DNA of 64,000 bases from Collimonas humicola (GCF_018304945.1 NZ_JAGQEE010000007.1:186001-250000), one strand, 5' to 3'; shown: positions 1 to 8,615, numbered from the stretch's first letter. Notes: a model not told the origin generated them from the letters alone. A program made the numbers and translations.

Positions 1-1372
1 ACATGCTCCAGCGATAGCCCGCTGGATGGTCGCCGCTGCCGCCTTGCATCGGGTCTTGCCGATAACAGTGTCCCGCAGCATCCAGCTGGCGGCCGCTGGA
101 TTTGCATGGCAAGGCCGGCAGCACTGGAGACAGCAGCTGATTGCGAATTGCGTCATAACCCCAGCTTGATCCCGACAAACTGCCGCCAGGATAGGGAAAC
201 GTGCCGCTGTTGTACATGTCGCCTGCGTGCGACATGCCGTAGCCATGGCCCATCTCATGGACGAAGATGCCGCCATAATTGTCGGAATCGCCATCGGCAT
301 TTCCGGCGCCCACGCTGGTCAGGCCGCCGCCCATGCCGATGAGTTTTCCGGTGAGAGGATCTTCCAGCACCATTGGCGCCCAATAGGCGACATTCAGATT
401 GCCGTCATTGTTTGCAGTCACGCTGCGCAATTCGGGAAGGACGCTGAGCATCTGCCCCATCAGCACATAACCGTCCGCGCCAGGAGAACTCCTCGCCGCC
501 GCGAAAGAAGAATAGGCTTGCGCAGCCGCAGTGCCGGTGGGAGGCAGGACGAAATCCATGAACGGCAGATCCCCTGAAGTTACGCCTTCCACTGTTGCCG
601 CAGGAATTTCCTGGGCATAGTCCAGGGCGATGCTGCTCCCATCCATCCCTAATTGTTCGTGATTTGCGTCTGTCATAGCGCGAGTAGCGCCGAAGAAAAA
701 GACCGGTACGGTTCTCACTTTCAGATTGACGCCGGCGGTTACGGTCAATGGCACTGTGCTCACCTCATTACCGCGGGTGATCTTCAACGTGGTTCCCGGT
801 TGTATCCACTCTTTAGGCAACAGCACGCTGTATTTGCTGGATGAATAGCTGGGCATGCCGTTATCCGTTGCCGGCAATTTGTCAGGCGTATTCAGAACGA
901 GGCTGCCGAGGTTGCCGCCTGCTATCTCGACTTGAATGCTGCCGCCTGCCGTGGTCGGCTCGACCATCAGCAACGCGGCTCGGTTGGCGAGCAAATTCAA
1001 GGTCCGGCTTTTGCCATTGGCGGTATTGATCGTACGGCCCGCTGGGGGAATGACATGCGTTTGGGCCAATTCAATGCTGTTCAGTGACAGCGTACCGCTA
1101 GCAACGGGCGTGGTCGGCGTCGTCGCTGTACCAGGTGGCGCAACTGGCGGAGTCGGCGTGGTCGCAGTGCCGGGTGGCGCAGCCGGCGGAGTCGGTGTCG
1201 TTGCAGTGCCGGGGGGTGTCGGTACGGTCGACGTTCCCGGGTTGGGAGCCACGGCTGTGCTGGACGTGCTGGAACTATTGGCGCCGTCGCCGCCGCCGCA
1301 GGCGGACAACAGCAATGAGAGGGCGGCGGCAGCCAGTGAATGACGCTTAGTTAGAAGAGGGGAGAAAGGCAT
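1..1372 (-). CDS. M66-like secreted metallopeptidase lipoprotein (3' end outside window)
   Basis: Open on the minus strand from an ATG at 1372 to the window edge (about 457 residues visible). The N-terminus is a lipoprotein signal with the lipobox LLSAC (Cys25), so the protein is probably anchored in a membrane or released from it. A Pro/Thr-rich linker of three 13-residue repeats follows (about residues 54-92), then a beta-rich middle. At residues 372-382 (bases 227-259) lies HEMGHGYGMSH, an HExxHxxGxxH zinc site of the metzincin-like type seen in peptidase family M66 (StcE/TagA mucinases, dictomallein). The three His should bind zinc and the Glu is the catalytic base. The combination of lipobox, linker and this motif supports M66, but the C-terminal part that would confirm it is missing. 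Substrate is unknown; M66 enzymes cut glycoproteins. No strong ribosome site precedes the start. Confidence 0.75.
   Translation of the reverse strand, partial: MPFSPLLTKRHSLAAAALSLLLSACGGGDGANSSSTSSTAVAPNPGTSTVPTPPGTATTPTPPAAPPGTATTPTPPVAPPGTATTPTTPVASGTLSLNSIELAQTHVIPPAGRTINTANGKSRTLNLLANRAALLMVEPTTAGGSIQVEIAGGNLGSLVLNTPDKLPATDNGMPSYSSSKYSVLLPKEWIQPGTTLKITRGNEVSTVPLTVTAGVNLKVRTVPVFFFGATRAMTDANHEQLGMDGSSIALDYAQEIPAATVEGVTSGDLPFMDFVLPPTGTAAAQAYSSFAAARSSPGADGYVLMGQMLSVLPELRSVTANNDGNLNVAYWAPMVLEDPLTGKLIGMGGGLTSVGAGNADGDSDNYGGIFVHEMGHGYGMSHAGDMYNSGTFPYPGGSLSGSSWGYDAIRNQLLSPVLPALPCKSSGRQLDAAGHCYRQDPMQGGSGDHPAGYRWSM
1097..1213 (-). repeat. Three 39-bp tandem repeats coding the Pro/Thr linker
   Basis: Three imperfect in-frame 39-nt units (1097-1135, 1136-1174, 1175-1213) each encode PGTATTPTPPxAP-like peptides between the lipobox region and the folded part of the M66-like protease. 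Such linkers are flexible and can change length by slippage without breaking the frame. Confidence 0.8.
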
Positions 1373-1760
1373 TGCTCGTGTCCGTCGAAAATAAAAAATT
1401 CCTTAAGGCAACATTTGTGCCACGACCAGAAAGCACCGTTGCGCTTACAAAGTCAAAAACAGATACTACAAATAAATGTTCGTCGGCGGTCAAAAATTGT
1501 CACTTTAAGAACGGCTTCATTTTTTGAAATAGCGACGACGGGTTGTGAGGGCGCAAAATACTAAAGTTTACGAGCTATTGGCCTACGAGCTGAGAAATTT
1601 TGAATGCATGCATGGCCCCGACACCTTTTGCAAGTGTCCTTGTAATTTGAACGGTTTGCGCGCAAATCAATAACTGTGGCAGCATCGCAGTGAGCACAGT
1701 CATCATTTAAGTCGTATCGGTATATAACGGACGAATCCTACCCTCGCAACCAATAAAAAG

Positions 1761-1796
1761 ACGGACCAGCTACTTGCTTAGTAGCTGGTCCGTTTT
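1761..1796 (+). terminator. Strong hairpin, likely bidirectional terminator
   Basis: A perfect 13-bp stem (1761-1773 with 1781-1793) with the 7-nt loop TTGCTTA is followed by TTTT on the plus strand. AAAAA before it gives a T-run on the minus strand as well. It could terminate readthrough in either direction; no plus-strand gene lies upstream. Confidence 0.75.
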
Positions 1797-1938
1797 CATT
1801 TTGGCGCAGACTTCATCGCCTTGCAGTTCGATTTGCCTTTTTCCGAAGACGGAGATACCGCCAAAAATAGCATGAGCCGCTTGCCTGTTGTCTTGCAGCG
1901 CGCCAGATAGGTCCGCTGGCATTTCTTTGTCAAACACA

Positions 1939-1970
1939 CCTCTGAGAACAAAAATTCCCAGAGGTTTTTT
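1939..1970 (+). terminator. Rho-independent terminator
   Basis: A 10-bp stem with one mismatch (CCTCTGAGAA at 1939-1948 against TTCCCAGAGG at 1955-1964) is followed by six T. It works only on the plus strand, although the nearest genes on both sides are on the minus strand. Confidence 0.65.
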
Positions 1971-2055
1971 CATCAATACAAACAACGATCAATCAAATCG
2001 CTGTCGACAATATCAAAGTAGATCATGTCGAGAATACCGAAAGCCGAATGACTAA

Positions 2056-3048
2056 TTACATGTATAACGCGATGATATCGTTTGTCCAGCGCGCTTCCTT
2101 GTCAGTCTTATTCTTGAAATTTTCCCGCTGTTTTTGCAGATAGGCCTGACTTTCCGGTGTTCCCAGATCGCCAATCGCTTTCAGCGCCATAGCACGGTCT
2201 TGCCATATGCCGGCAGTTGATTCGTAACGGTCAGTAAGAAATTTCAGTTGATCGGTTGCCTTTAGAATGCCCAGCGACGAAAGGGCTGCAAGTCGAACAT
2301 ATTCATTTGCGTTTGAACTCAGTTTGACCAGTTCTGGTACGGCAATCGGATTGTTGCTAAAACCAAGCTGATAGACGTCCAGATAGGAGTCGCTCTGCGC
2401 TGCTCCCTCTTTGTTGATTTTGTCGATTAATGCTGTGACTGTTTCATTGCTTGCCATCTGATGGAACAGTTTTTGGTTGATCTTGGCGGCCAGTTCCTTG
2501 ATCAGGAGCGACAGCGAATCGTTATAGGTTGGATCGATTATTTCGTCGAAGCTCCATACCGGCACTTTGGCGCGCTTGATATAAGCCGTAACACGCTGCG
2601 GTCCGTCAGCGGTCTCGACGTCGGCGCGCAAAGATGTGAATGTCACGAAGGGCGAAAATCCGCTGACGCGATGATTTTCGATATGAATGCGCTTGATCAG
2701 AATGCCAGTACCATTTTCTCCATTTGCTGCCAGTTTAACCGGCAGGTTGCGGGCATTCATTTCCTTGACTGTCTGCTTGGCAATCCAGGGGACCGCATCA
2801 AATGGTTTGTCCTGGTAAACCATTTGCATTGGAATCGTGCCGCTTAGAATCTGCGCCTTGTCAGACTCCGATTGGTCATCCTTAAATAATAAAGTCGTCT
2901 CGGGGACCGAGTTTGTTTTGTCATACGTCCCGGTGGACGAAACCGGATCTTTAATGGGCACTTTCATATTGATCGCGCAGCCGGATAGGAAAGCGATCGA
3001 TATGACAATACCTGTGACGCCTCGTAATGCGCTATTACATAATTTCAT
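2056..3048 (-). CDS. Lipoprotein with C-terminal HEAT-like repeats
   Basis: 330 residues. The signal peptide ends in the lipobox LSGC (Cys24), so it is an envelope lipoprotein. The middle part (residues 60-200) shows no domain I know. From about 210 to 320 the helical repeats with VRLAALSSLG and MALKAIGDLG are typical of HEAT/PBS-lyase repeats, which usually mediate protein contacts. The start ATG at 3048 directly precedes the signal peptide. It stands alone; the hairpin at 1939-1970 lies downstream but has its T-run on the other strand. No function can be assigned. Confidence 0.75.
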   Translation of the reverse strand: MKLCNSALRGVTGIVISIAFLSGCAINMKVPIKDPVSSTGTYDKTNSVPETTLLFKDDQSESDKAQILSGTIPMQMVYQDKPFDAVPWIAKQTVKEMNARNLPVKLAANGENGTGILIKRIHIENHRVSGFSPFVTFTSLRADVETADGPQRVTAYIKRAKVPVWSFDEIIDPTYNDSLSLLIKELAAKINQKLFHQMASNETVTALIDKINKEGAAQSDSYLDVYQLGFSNNPIAVPELVKLSSNANEYVRLAALSSLGILKATDQLKFLTDRYESTAGIWQDRAMALKAIGDLGTPESQAYLQKQRENFKNKTDKEARWTNDIIALYM

Positions 3049-3602
3049 TTATTTGCTGCCTTTCTTAGTATTATTTTTGGAGCCCGCATCGGGCAACCTC
3101 CTTGAGTGCTTCTCGCATTCGCGATGAGCTGGCGCATTCTATATTTTTGTTGAGTATCTGACAAATAGATGAGGTGTGAGCTTCCCTCTCTGTCTCATTG
3201 ACTTTGACATTGACATCGCAGCAAATGGCGCTTGTCTATTTTGTATGACGACTGAAAATCAAAAAAGGGACGGCCTGTTCCAAGGCGTGGGCGAAAATGG
3301 AGACCTTTTCAGCCATCGTCAGACCTCGCAGTTTTTTCAGCCCTGATATGTACAAGGTCATGGTGGTCTGGGGCGGTTTTTAATGGTGGAAGCGGCGGGA
3401 ATCGAACCCACTGCCGCTGGTTGACGCGCTTGGGCATGCCGGGCGCTGACGGCTGCCCCAGCTCGCCCGCGGCATGACGGTAGCCCCAGCATCGATTCAA
3501 GCTGCCAATGAGCGGCTTTTTATATGGGGATGTCAGCGGAGATTGATAATTCAAAAAATAATGTAGACTCAAAACGGTTTAATGCCCTGAAAATATTTGA
3601 GC
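3049..3602. other. Intergenic region, only a tRNA 3'-end fragment recognisable
   Basis: Between the lipoprotein gene and the hydrolase gene. Apart from the tRNA-like fragment at 3384-3411 I see no gene. The 87-codon minus-strand frame at 3309-3572 runs through that fragment and has no protein-like features. Confidence 0.5.
3384..3411 (-). other. tRNA 3'-end fragment (T arm, acceptor strand, CCA), possible att remnant
   Basis: On the minus strand this reads as a complete T stem-loop (GTGGG, TTCGATT, CCCGC; pairing allows one G-U), then CGCTTCC, a discriminator A and CCA. The matching 5' acceptor GGAAGCG, the D arm and the anticodon arm are absent from the 100 nt upstream, so this is not an intact tRNA. 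An acceptor ending in CTTCC resembles selenocysteine tRNA, but the fragment is too short to name. tRNA 3' ends are common integrase targets and are left behind as attachment repeats. Confidence 0.5.
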
Positions 3603-4382
3603 ATGAAAAGATTTACTTTTGATAGCGATGGCGTCCGCCTGTCTTACCTCGATTCCGGCATCGATGCGCCGTTATTGCTGGCAATGCATGGGCACTTTGG
3701 CTGCGCCCGCAATTTTTCGCCTTTGACACAGGCGCTGGCGCAGGACTATCGCGTGGTGGCCTTGGACCAGCGCGGCCATGGCTGGAGTCAGCATCCTGAA
3801 GATTGCTCCAGGGGCGCCTATGTCAAGGACATACGCAACCTGGTCAGGCATCTAAGCCCGGAACGCCCGCTGTTTTTGCTGGGGCACTCGCTTGGCGGCG
3901 TAAATGCCTACCAATTCGCAGCTCAGCATCCCGATATGGTTAGTGCATTGGTGGTGGAAGATATCGGCGTGCATGTCTCCCCCATGGTCGGGTTCGCGGT
4001 CGACTGGCCGCATCGTTACGCCAGCTTGTCCGATTTGCTGGAACTGCTGGCGGACAAGGGGCTAAGCGGTGACCGATATTTCCTGGATAGCGCTTGCGAA
4101 TATGACGATGGCTGGGGCTTTCGGTTCGACCCGCATTGGATAGCCCGCTCCCAGCATGCCGTGACTGGTGACTGGTCAGGCGACTGGTTGCAACTGCAAT
4201 GCCCTACGCTGCTGTTGCACGGTATGCGCAGCAGGGACATGCGAACGGAAGATGGCCAGTGGATGCTGGCTAATCATCCCAATTGCAGCTATCTGGAGTT
4301 TGCCGCCGGCCATACTATCCATGACGAGTTGCCCGATGAATTTGCCGACGCGGTCAAGAGCTTCTTGCGCGCCAACGCTTAA
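3603..4382 (+). CDS. Alpha/beta-fold hydrolase
   Basis: 259 residues from the ATG at 3603 (an upstream TTG at 3597 adds only two residues). The nucleophile elbow GHSLGG (Ser near residue 97), an early HGHFG oxyanion-type loop, DQRGHGWS and a late GHTIHDE supplying the catalytic His give a full alpha/beta hydrolase triad. The length matches small esterases and haloperoxidase-like hydrolases. The substrate cannot be read from sequence. It is monocistronic, with no regulator next to it. Confidence 0.85.
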   Translation: MKRFTFDSDGVRLSYLDSGIDAPLLLAMHGHFGCARNFSPLTQALAQDYRVVALDQRGHGWSQHPEDCSRGAYVKDIRNLVRHLSPERPLFLLGHSLGGVNAYQFAAQHPDMVSALVVEDIGVHVSPMVGFAVDWPHRYASLSDLLELLADKGLSGDRYFLDSACEYDDGWGFRFDPHWIARSQHAVTGDWSGDWLQLQCPTLLLHGMRSRDMRTEDGQWMLANHPNCSYLEFAAGHTIHDELPDEFADAVKSFLRANA

Positions 4383-4581
4383 GATCGGCCTCCTTTTTGA
4401 GTAGGCTGCCCTGCATTCCGCTGCTGCATTGGAAGCCATATCTACAGCAATCAGGCCGCTCAACAAGATCCCGATCATCGCACGCAGCAAGCTCTTAGGC
4501 ATCCAGGTTGACTGGCCGCCGCCGTTTCGCGTGCAAATCCTTCCAGCCAATACATCGCTGGGTCCATGGACTTCCTCCGGT

Positions 4582-6336
4582 TCAGCTTAACAGCCGCTCG
4601 CGTTTTTGCTCTTCATCGAAAAACAGCCGCGACGGCTTGATCAGGTCGCTGCGGCTGATGATGCCGATCAGGCGGCGGCTTTGCAGATCGGTGACTACCG
4701 GCAACCGCTCCAGGTGATGCGTCGCCATGCGTGCCGCCGCGATGCGGCAGGTCTCGGACGGCAGCGCGACCAGGGCGGCGGATTGCTCCAGATATCCCGG
4801 ATTGAACAAGGTCGTCAGTGGGTTGCTGCCATCGGCTTGCGGGCCGAAGCTGCTGCGTTCGATCATTCCCAGCAAACCGTACTCGATATCGACCACCGGG
4901 TAGCAGCGATGCATTTGCTGCGCGCCGAAATAGCGCTCCAGGGTTTCCGCGATGGTGAGGCTGGCGGGGATTGCCACTGTCGCATGCGTCATGACCTCAT
5001 CCACGTGCTGGCGTTCCAGCGGATCGACGCCGTATTCGCGGTAGATGTGGTAGCCGCGGCGGGCGATCTTCTCGGTCATGATCGAGCGCCGCATGGTGAG
5101 GACGGTGAAGCCGTAGGCGACGCCGGTGGTCAGTAGCAGCGGCAGCAGGGCGTTGGTGTCGTGGGTCAGGCCGAAGGCGAAGACCGCTGCGGTAAGCGGT
5201 GCGCCGAGCACGCCGGCCAGGACCGCGGCCATGCACACCAGCGGCCACAGATGGGCGTCGCCGCCCGGCAGCCATGGCCCCAGCACTGTGCCGAGGCCGG
5301 CGCCGATAATCAGCAGCGGCGCCAATACGCCGCCGGAGGTGCCGGAGCCGAGCGCGATGACCCAGATCACCGCTTTCACCAGCAGCAGGCTCAAGGCGAC
5401 TTGCATGAGCAGGTTGCCGTTCAGCAGATCGCCGATGACATCGTAGCCGACGCCCAGCGCACGCGGCTCGAAATAGCCGCCTATGCCTACTGCGATGCCG
5501 CCCAGCGCGGGCCACCACATCCAGTGGATCGGCAATTTGCTGAACAGATCCTCGACCCGGTACAAGGCGGTCGACATCAATGCCGACAAGGCGCCGCCGA
5601 GGATGCCGGCGACGACGCAGGAGAACAGCGCGCTGGGGCCGATTTCCGGCGTCTGCAATGGAAACAGCGGACCGGCGTCCAGCAGCAGCGGGCGGGTGAA
5701 TCCGGCTACCGCGCAGGCGACGATCACCGGCAGCAGGCTGCGCGGCCGCAATTCGAACAGCAGCAATTCCACCGCCAGCAGCACTGCCGCCACCGGCGTG
5801 CCGAATACGGCAGTCATGCCGGCTGCGGCGCCGGCCACCAGCAGGGTCTTGCGTTCGGCTCCCGTCAGGTGGAAATGCTGGGCGATCAGCGAACCGATGG
5901 CGCCGCCGGTCATGATGATCGGACCTTCCGCGCCAAACGGGCCGCCGCTGCCGATCACGATGCCGGACGACAGCGGCTTGAGTATGGCCACCTTGGCCGA
6001 CATCTTGCTTTTGCCGAACAGGATTGCTTCGATTGCTTCAGGAATCCCATGGCCGCGGATTTTCTCGGAGCCGAAACGCGCGATCAGGCCGACAATCAAG
6101 CCGCCGAGCACCGGCAGCAAAATTACCCACAAGCCCAGATGGTTGCCGGCTGGCGAACGCACGGCGAAGGACAGCGACTGATAAAAGAACAGATTGGTGA
6201 ATAGCCGGATCAGGTTCAGCAGGGCATAGGCCGCCAGGGTGCCGCAACCGCCGATGATCACCGCGATCAATGAAATCCTGAGCAGGCGCGTATCGGCCGC
6301 GAAATCGCGTTTGTGCGAGTGGTGGTTCGAAGACAT
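4582..6336 (-). CDS. ClC-type voltage-gated chloride channel/antiporter with CBS domains
   Basis: 584 residues. Residues 20-430 hold the ClC fold with many hydrophobic helices. The selectivity motif GSGGPFGAEGP (about 129-139) contains the gating glutamate (Glu137), which in ClC exchangers couples chloride to protons. Residues 445-575 form a CBS pair (DEVMTHATVAIP, LIGIISRSDLIKP), a cytoplasmic nucleotide-sensing module. The start ATG at 6336 lies 10 nt after the stop of the MarR-type gene, so both are probably co-transcribed. Likely roles are chloride/proton exchange in pH or osmotic response. Confidence 0.9.
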   Translation of the reverse strand: MSSNHHSHKRDFAADTRLLRISLIAVIIGGCGTLAAYALLNLIRLFTNLFFYQSLSFAVRSPAGNHLGLWVILLPVLGGLIVGLIARFGSEKIRGHGIPEAIEAILFGKSKMSAKVAILKPLSSGIVIGSGGPFGAEGPIIMTGGAIGSLIAQHFHLTGAERKTLLVAGAAAGMTAVFGTPVAAVLLAVELLLFELRPRSLLPVIVACAVAGFTRPLLLDAGPLFPLQTPEIGPSALFSCVVAGILGGALSALMSTALYRVEDLFSKLPIHWMWWPALGGIAVGIGGYFEPRALGVGYDVIGDLLNGNLLMQVALSLLLVKAVIWVIALGSGTSGGVLAPLLIIGAGLGTVLGPWLPGGDAHLWPLVCMAAVLAGVLGAPLTAAVFAFGLTHDTNALLPLLLTTGVAYGFTVLTMRRSIMTEKIARRGYHIYREYGVDPLERQHVDEVMTHATVAIPASLTIAETLERYFGAQQMHRCYPVVDIEYGLLGMIERSSFGPQADGSNPLTTLFNPGYLEQSAALVALPSETCRIAAARMATHHLERLPVVTDLQSRRLIGIISRSDLIKPSRLFFDEEQKRERLLS

Positions 6337-6346
6337 GATGAAGTTC

Positions 6347-6754
6347 TCAGATGTTGATGGTGGGGACGCGGAAAATATCGGTCAGGGTAGTCAGCTCGGT
6401 ACGGTGCAGTTCCGCCAGCTTGGCCAGGCAGCGCTCGCCGTCCGGCAGCAGGTGGATATTGACCTGGCGGCGGTCGACGTCGCTGCCGCGGCGCTGCACC
6501 AGCTTCAGTTTTTCGCAACGCGAGATCAGCGCCACCACGCTGTGATGCTGCGATTGCAAGCGCTCGGCCAGCTCGCCGACGCTGGCCCAGTCGCGGCCGG
6601 GCGTTCCTTTTACATGCAGCAACAGCAAATATTGTTGCGGCGTGACGCCTTCGCTCTGCGCCGCTTCTTCGCTGAAGCGCAGGAATTTCCGGAGTTGGTA
6701 ACGAAATGTCGACAGAGCTTCAAAGTCTTGCTTGGTCAAGGACGGGGATGGCAT
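6347..6754 (-). CDS. MarR-family transcriptional regulator
   Basis: 135 residues from ATG 6754 (MPSPSLTKQDF). The open frame continues upstream to 6865, but it would then cover the palindromic operator at 6792-6820, so the internal start is preferred. The winged helix includes WASVGELAERLQSQHHSVVALISRCEKLKLVQRR and the DRR wing, typical of MarR, with N- and C-terminal dimer helices. It precedes the ClC gene and probably controls its own transcription and that of the channel. The ligand is unknown. Confidence 0.85.
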   Translation of the reverse strand: MPSPSLTKQDFEALSTFRYQLRKFLRFSEEAAQSEGVTPQQYLLLLHVKGTPGRDWASVGELAERLQSQHHSVVALISRCEKLKLVQRRGSDVDRRQVNIHLLPDGERCLAKLAELHRTELTTLTDIFRVPTINI

Positions 6755-6791
6755 GCTCGGTTCTTTGGAGTGGCGGGGTTCTATGGGGGTG

Positions 6792-6820
6792 ATTAATATA
6801 TCACAATACGATATATTGAT
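6792..6820. promoter_or_regulatory. Palindromic operator upstream of the MarR gene
   Basis: Inverted repeat ATTAATATATC / GATATATTGAT (11-bp arms, one mismatch, 7-nt spacer) 38 nt upstream of the MarR start. Its size and AT-rich symmetry fit MarR dimers and suggest autoregulation. It also lies 217 nt upstream of the divergent UspA gene. Confidence 0.6.
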
Positions 6821-7036
6821 CCAAGAGGCCCGGCTTTTCTTGCCGATCAATTTTCCATGGACCATGCCTGAGATCCTGCGCCTGACATGCGTCTTACGCG
6901 CTGCCAGGCGAAAAAATCGGGCCGAAGATTATCCGTTCATGCGCAGCGCCAGGAAATTTCGTGCGCTGAAATGCAAAGGGCGCACAATAGCTCTATCTAT
7001 TCGCATGCGACGGACCCGTGGTGACAGGAGGATGTC

Positions 7037-7468
7037 ATGTACAAGAAAATTTTGGTTGCCTACAACGGCACTCCGGAGAGTCAGTCCGCGCTGCACGAAT
7101 GCATTCGCATCAACCCGCCGCCGTCGACTGAAATCCATTTGCTGGCGGTAATTCAGCTTTGTCCGTATGGCATGGCGGGAGGCTATGCTCCCGAGCTGGC
7201 ATTCACCACCAATAGCCAGATGATGGAGCAAGAGCTGGAGCGGGGGCGGGCGCTGATGGCCGACGCCGGACTCGATGTGGTGCCTCATTTTCAGATGGGC
7301 GAGCCGGTCGAGGTCATTGGTGCGCTCGCGGATGCATTGGGGATCGATCTTATTATTGTCGGCCATCCACGCCGTAAGGCGCTTGCGATGCGCTGGTGGC
7401 GCGGTTCCATGGATGCATTGCTGATCGAGAGGGTTAAGTCCAGCATTCTGGTTGCCGTTCATCCTTGA
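7037..7468 (+). CDS. Universal stress protein, UspA family
   Basis: 143 residues with ribosome site AGGAGG 5 nt before the ATG. The N-terminus (KKILVAYNGTPES) and the C-terminal GHPRRKALAMRWWRGSMDALL followed by SSILVAV match the Usp fold. The usual ATP loop G-2x-G-9x-G(S/T) is altered: GHPRRK.. replaces GxxG, while the terminal GS is kept, so ATP binding is uncertain. It is transcribed away from the MarR/ClC pair and stands alone. Confidence 0.85.
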   Translation: MYKKILVAYNGTPESQSALHECIRINPPPSTEIHLLAVIQLCPYGMAGGYAPELAFTTNSQMMEQELERGRALMADAGLDVVPHFQMGEPVEVIGALADALGIDLIIVGHPRRKALAMRWWRGSMDALLIERVKSSILVAVHP

Positions 7469-7548
7469 TCGGTTCGTACAGCAGCAGCCAATTGCCTCCG
7501 CCTTGACGGGCGCAAGTGCAATCGGCTAAGCCTTACCTGTTGCTTGGA

Positions 7549-7920
7549 TCAGGAAGCAAAGACTCGCAAATATCCGCTGCTCCAGTTGGTCCACTGGCCG
7601 GTTGCTCCGTTCCAGGCGCCATGCAATGACGATCCATTCCAAATGGAACACTGCACCGTATGATCGTTGAACCAGATTGTTACCGGACTGCCGGAATTCT
7701 CCGGATTCCACGACCATTGCAAGGGATAGGAGGTTTCCTGATCAGGCGAGAACAGCACTGTGACTTGCGTCGGCGACCTGCCAAGTCCATGGGTAAACGC
7801 CATGTTGTGGTTGGTCTGGTTGTTGGCGTCTACCCAGCCTGAGTCATAACCGGCTGCTGGCGCAAAGGAAGCCTTTTCTTTGGAGATTTTCGAATCGGTG
7901 TAGACGACATTAGATTTCAT
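7549..7920 (-). CDS. Small protein of unknown function, Trp-rich beta type
   Basis: 123 residues from ATG 7920, preceded by GGATGG; an ATG at 7935 is an alternative without a ribosome site. There is no signal peptide. The sequence is rich in Trp, Asn and Ser (GWVDANNQTNHN, SWNPENSGSP, WNGSSLHGAWNG, QWTNWSSGYLRV) and looks like an all-beta domain. The GWVDANN...FTHGLGRSPTQVTV stretch recalls repeat units of phage tail-fibre and H-type-lectin-like domains, but the resemblance is weak. I do not recognise the family. The neighbours give no hint. Confidence 0.6.
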   Translation of the reverse strand: MKSNVVYTDSKISKEKASFAPAAGYDSGWVDANNQTNHNMAFTHGLGRSPTQVTVLFSPDQETSYPLQWSWNPENSGSPVTIWFNDHTVQCSIWNGSSLHGAWNGATGQWTNWSSGYLRVFAS

Positions 7921-8288
7921 GATTAATCCATCCATGGTTTTAAGCGTGCTTCTGAAAGGGAGGCATTAGCCAACAGATGCAAAAACGGTGACTGGCTTAA
8001 TTATTGAAAGCTTTTCCGTTAGCCATGCCCGGCGCATATCCCTCGGATATGAGCGGCCATTAAATCAAGTTGCTTCGTGGAAATATGCTGTCATTAGTGA
8101 TAGCTTGAAATTCCTGGAACTGGCTATTTATGGGCAGGACAGGGTGCTGAAAAATGCCGCCAGTCATTATATATTTCTCTCGATTTAACAGATTTGAAAA
8201 TGATTGTGAAATCTCTTATTTATCATTGGACAGCGCAGCGTGGTTTCCACGATGATTTTGCTGAGCAGTGTTTTTTAGGGGATTTGAA
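7921..8288. other. Intergenic, AT-rich, nothing recognised
   Basis: Divergent promoter region between the Trp-rich protein and the next plus-strand gene. A 66-codon frame at 7988-8188 has no ribosome site and no recognisable features. Confidence 0.4.
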
Positions 8289-8576
8289 ATGGAAGCGCTC
8301 ATCAACGATACATATCTCAACAAGAGTATCGAAAAGATCCTGGGATGCGCGACGCTCGCGCTTTACGGCGAGGACATCCGCTTTTCGGTGCTTCTCGCAA
8401 TCCGCGACGTTCGCGACTATCTGATTAACGTCAAGGCAGGAGATCCGGCGTTCAACCAGCGAGTGTTCCAGAACAGTCTGACGGCACTGGCAAACAGCAC
8501 GCATCCCAGCATGCCCGACTATAAGAAAACCATCGAGTATGCGGCGACGCTGATGACTGTTGAACTGGGCGAATAG
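8289..8576 (+). CDS. Small hypothetical protein
   Basis: 95 residues starting MEALINDTYLNKS. AGGGG lies 8 nt before the ATG at 8289; a GTG at 8268 is less likely. It is predicted soluble and largely helical with no signal peptide. I do not recognise it. The proposed ribosome site and GC-rich codon use support a real gene. Confidence 0.6.
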   Translation: MEALINDTYLNKSIEKILGCATLALYGEDIRFSVLLAIRDVRDYLINVKAGDPAFNQRVFQNSLTALANSTHPSMPDYKKTIEYAATLMTVELGE

Positions 8577-8615
8577 CCGTAGCTATCGTCTGCTATGGAA
8601 TCGTGCAGTTCGCAC

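Larger units (their letters stand above)
1373..2055. other. Intergenic region with two hairpins and no convincing gene
   Basis: AT-rich stretch between the divergently oriented start of the protease gene and the 3' end of the HEAT-repeat lipoprotein gene. It holds two rho-independent terminator-like hairpins (1761-1796 and 1939-1970). A 71-codon minus-strand frame crosses both hairpins and is not credible as a gene. Nothing else is recognisable. Confidence 0.5.

Noticed and set aside
1770-1985. 71-codon minus-strand frame
   Set aside because: It crosses both terminator hairpins, has no ribosome site and no protein-like pattern.
3384-3500. Intact selenocysteine tRNA gene
   Set aside because: No 5' acceptor strand, D arm or TCA anticodon stem could be found; only the 3' part is present.
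3309-3572. 87-codon minus-strand frame
   Set aside because: It runs through the tRNA 3'-end fragment and its composition is not protein-like.
4176-4502. Minus-strand frame starting MPKSLLRAMIGIL with a signal-peptide-like N-terminus
   Set aside because: About 200 bp lie antisense to the well-supported hydrolase gene and no ribosome site is present; the signal-like look is probably chance.
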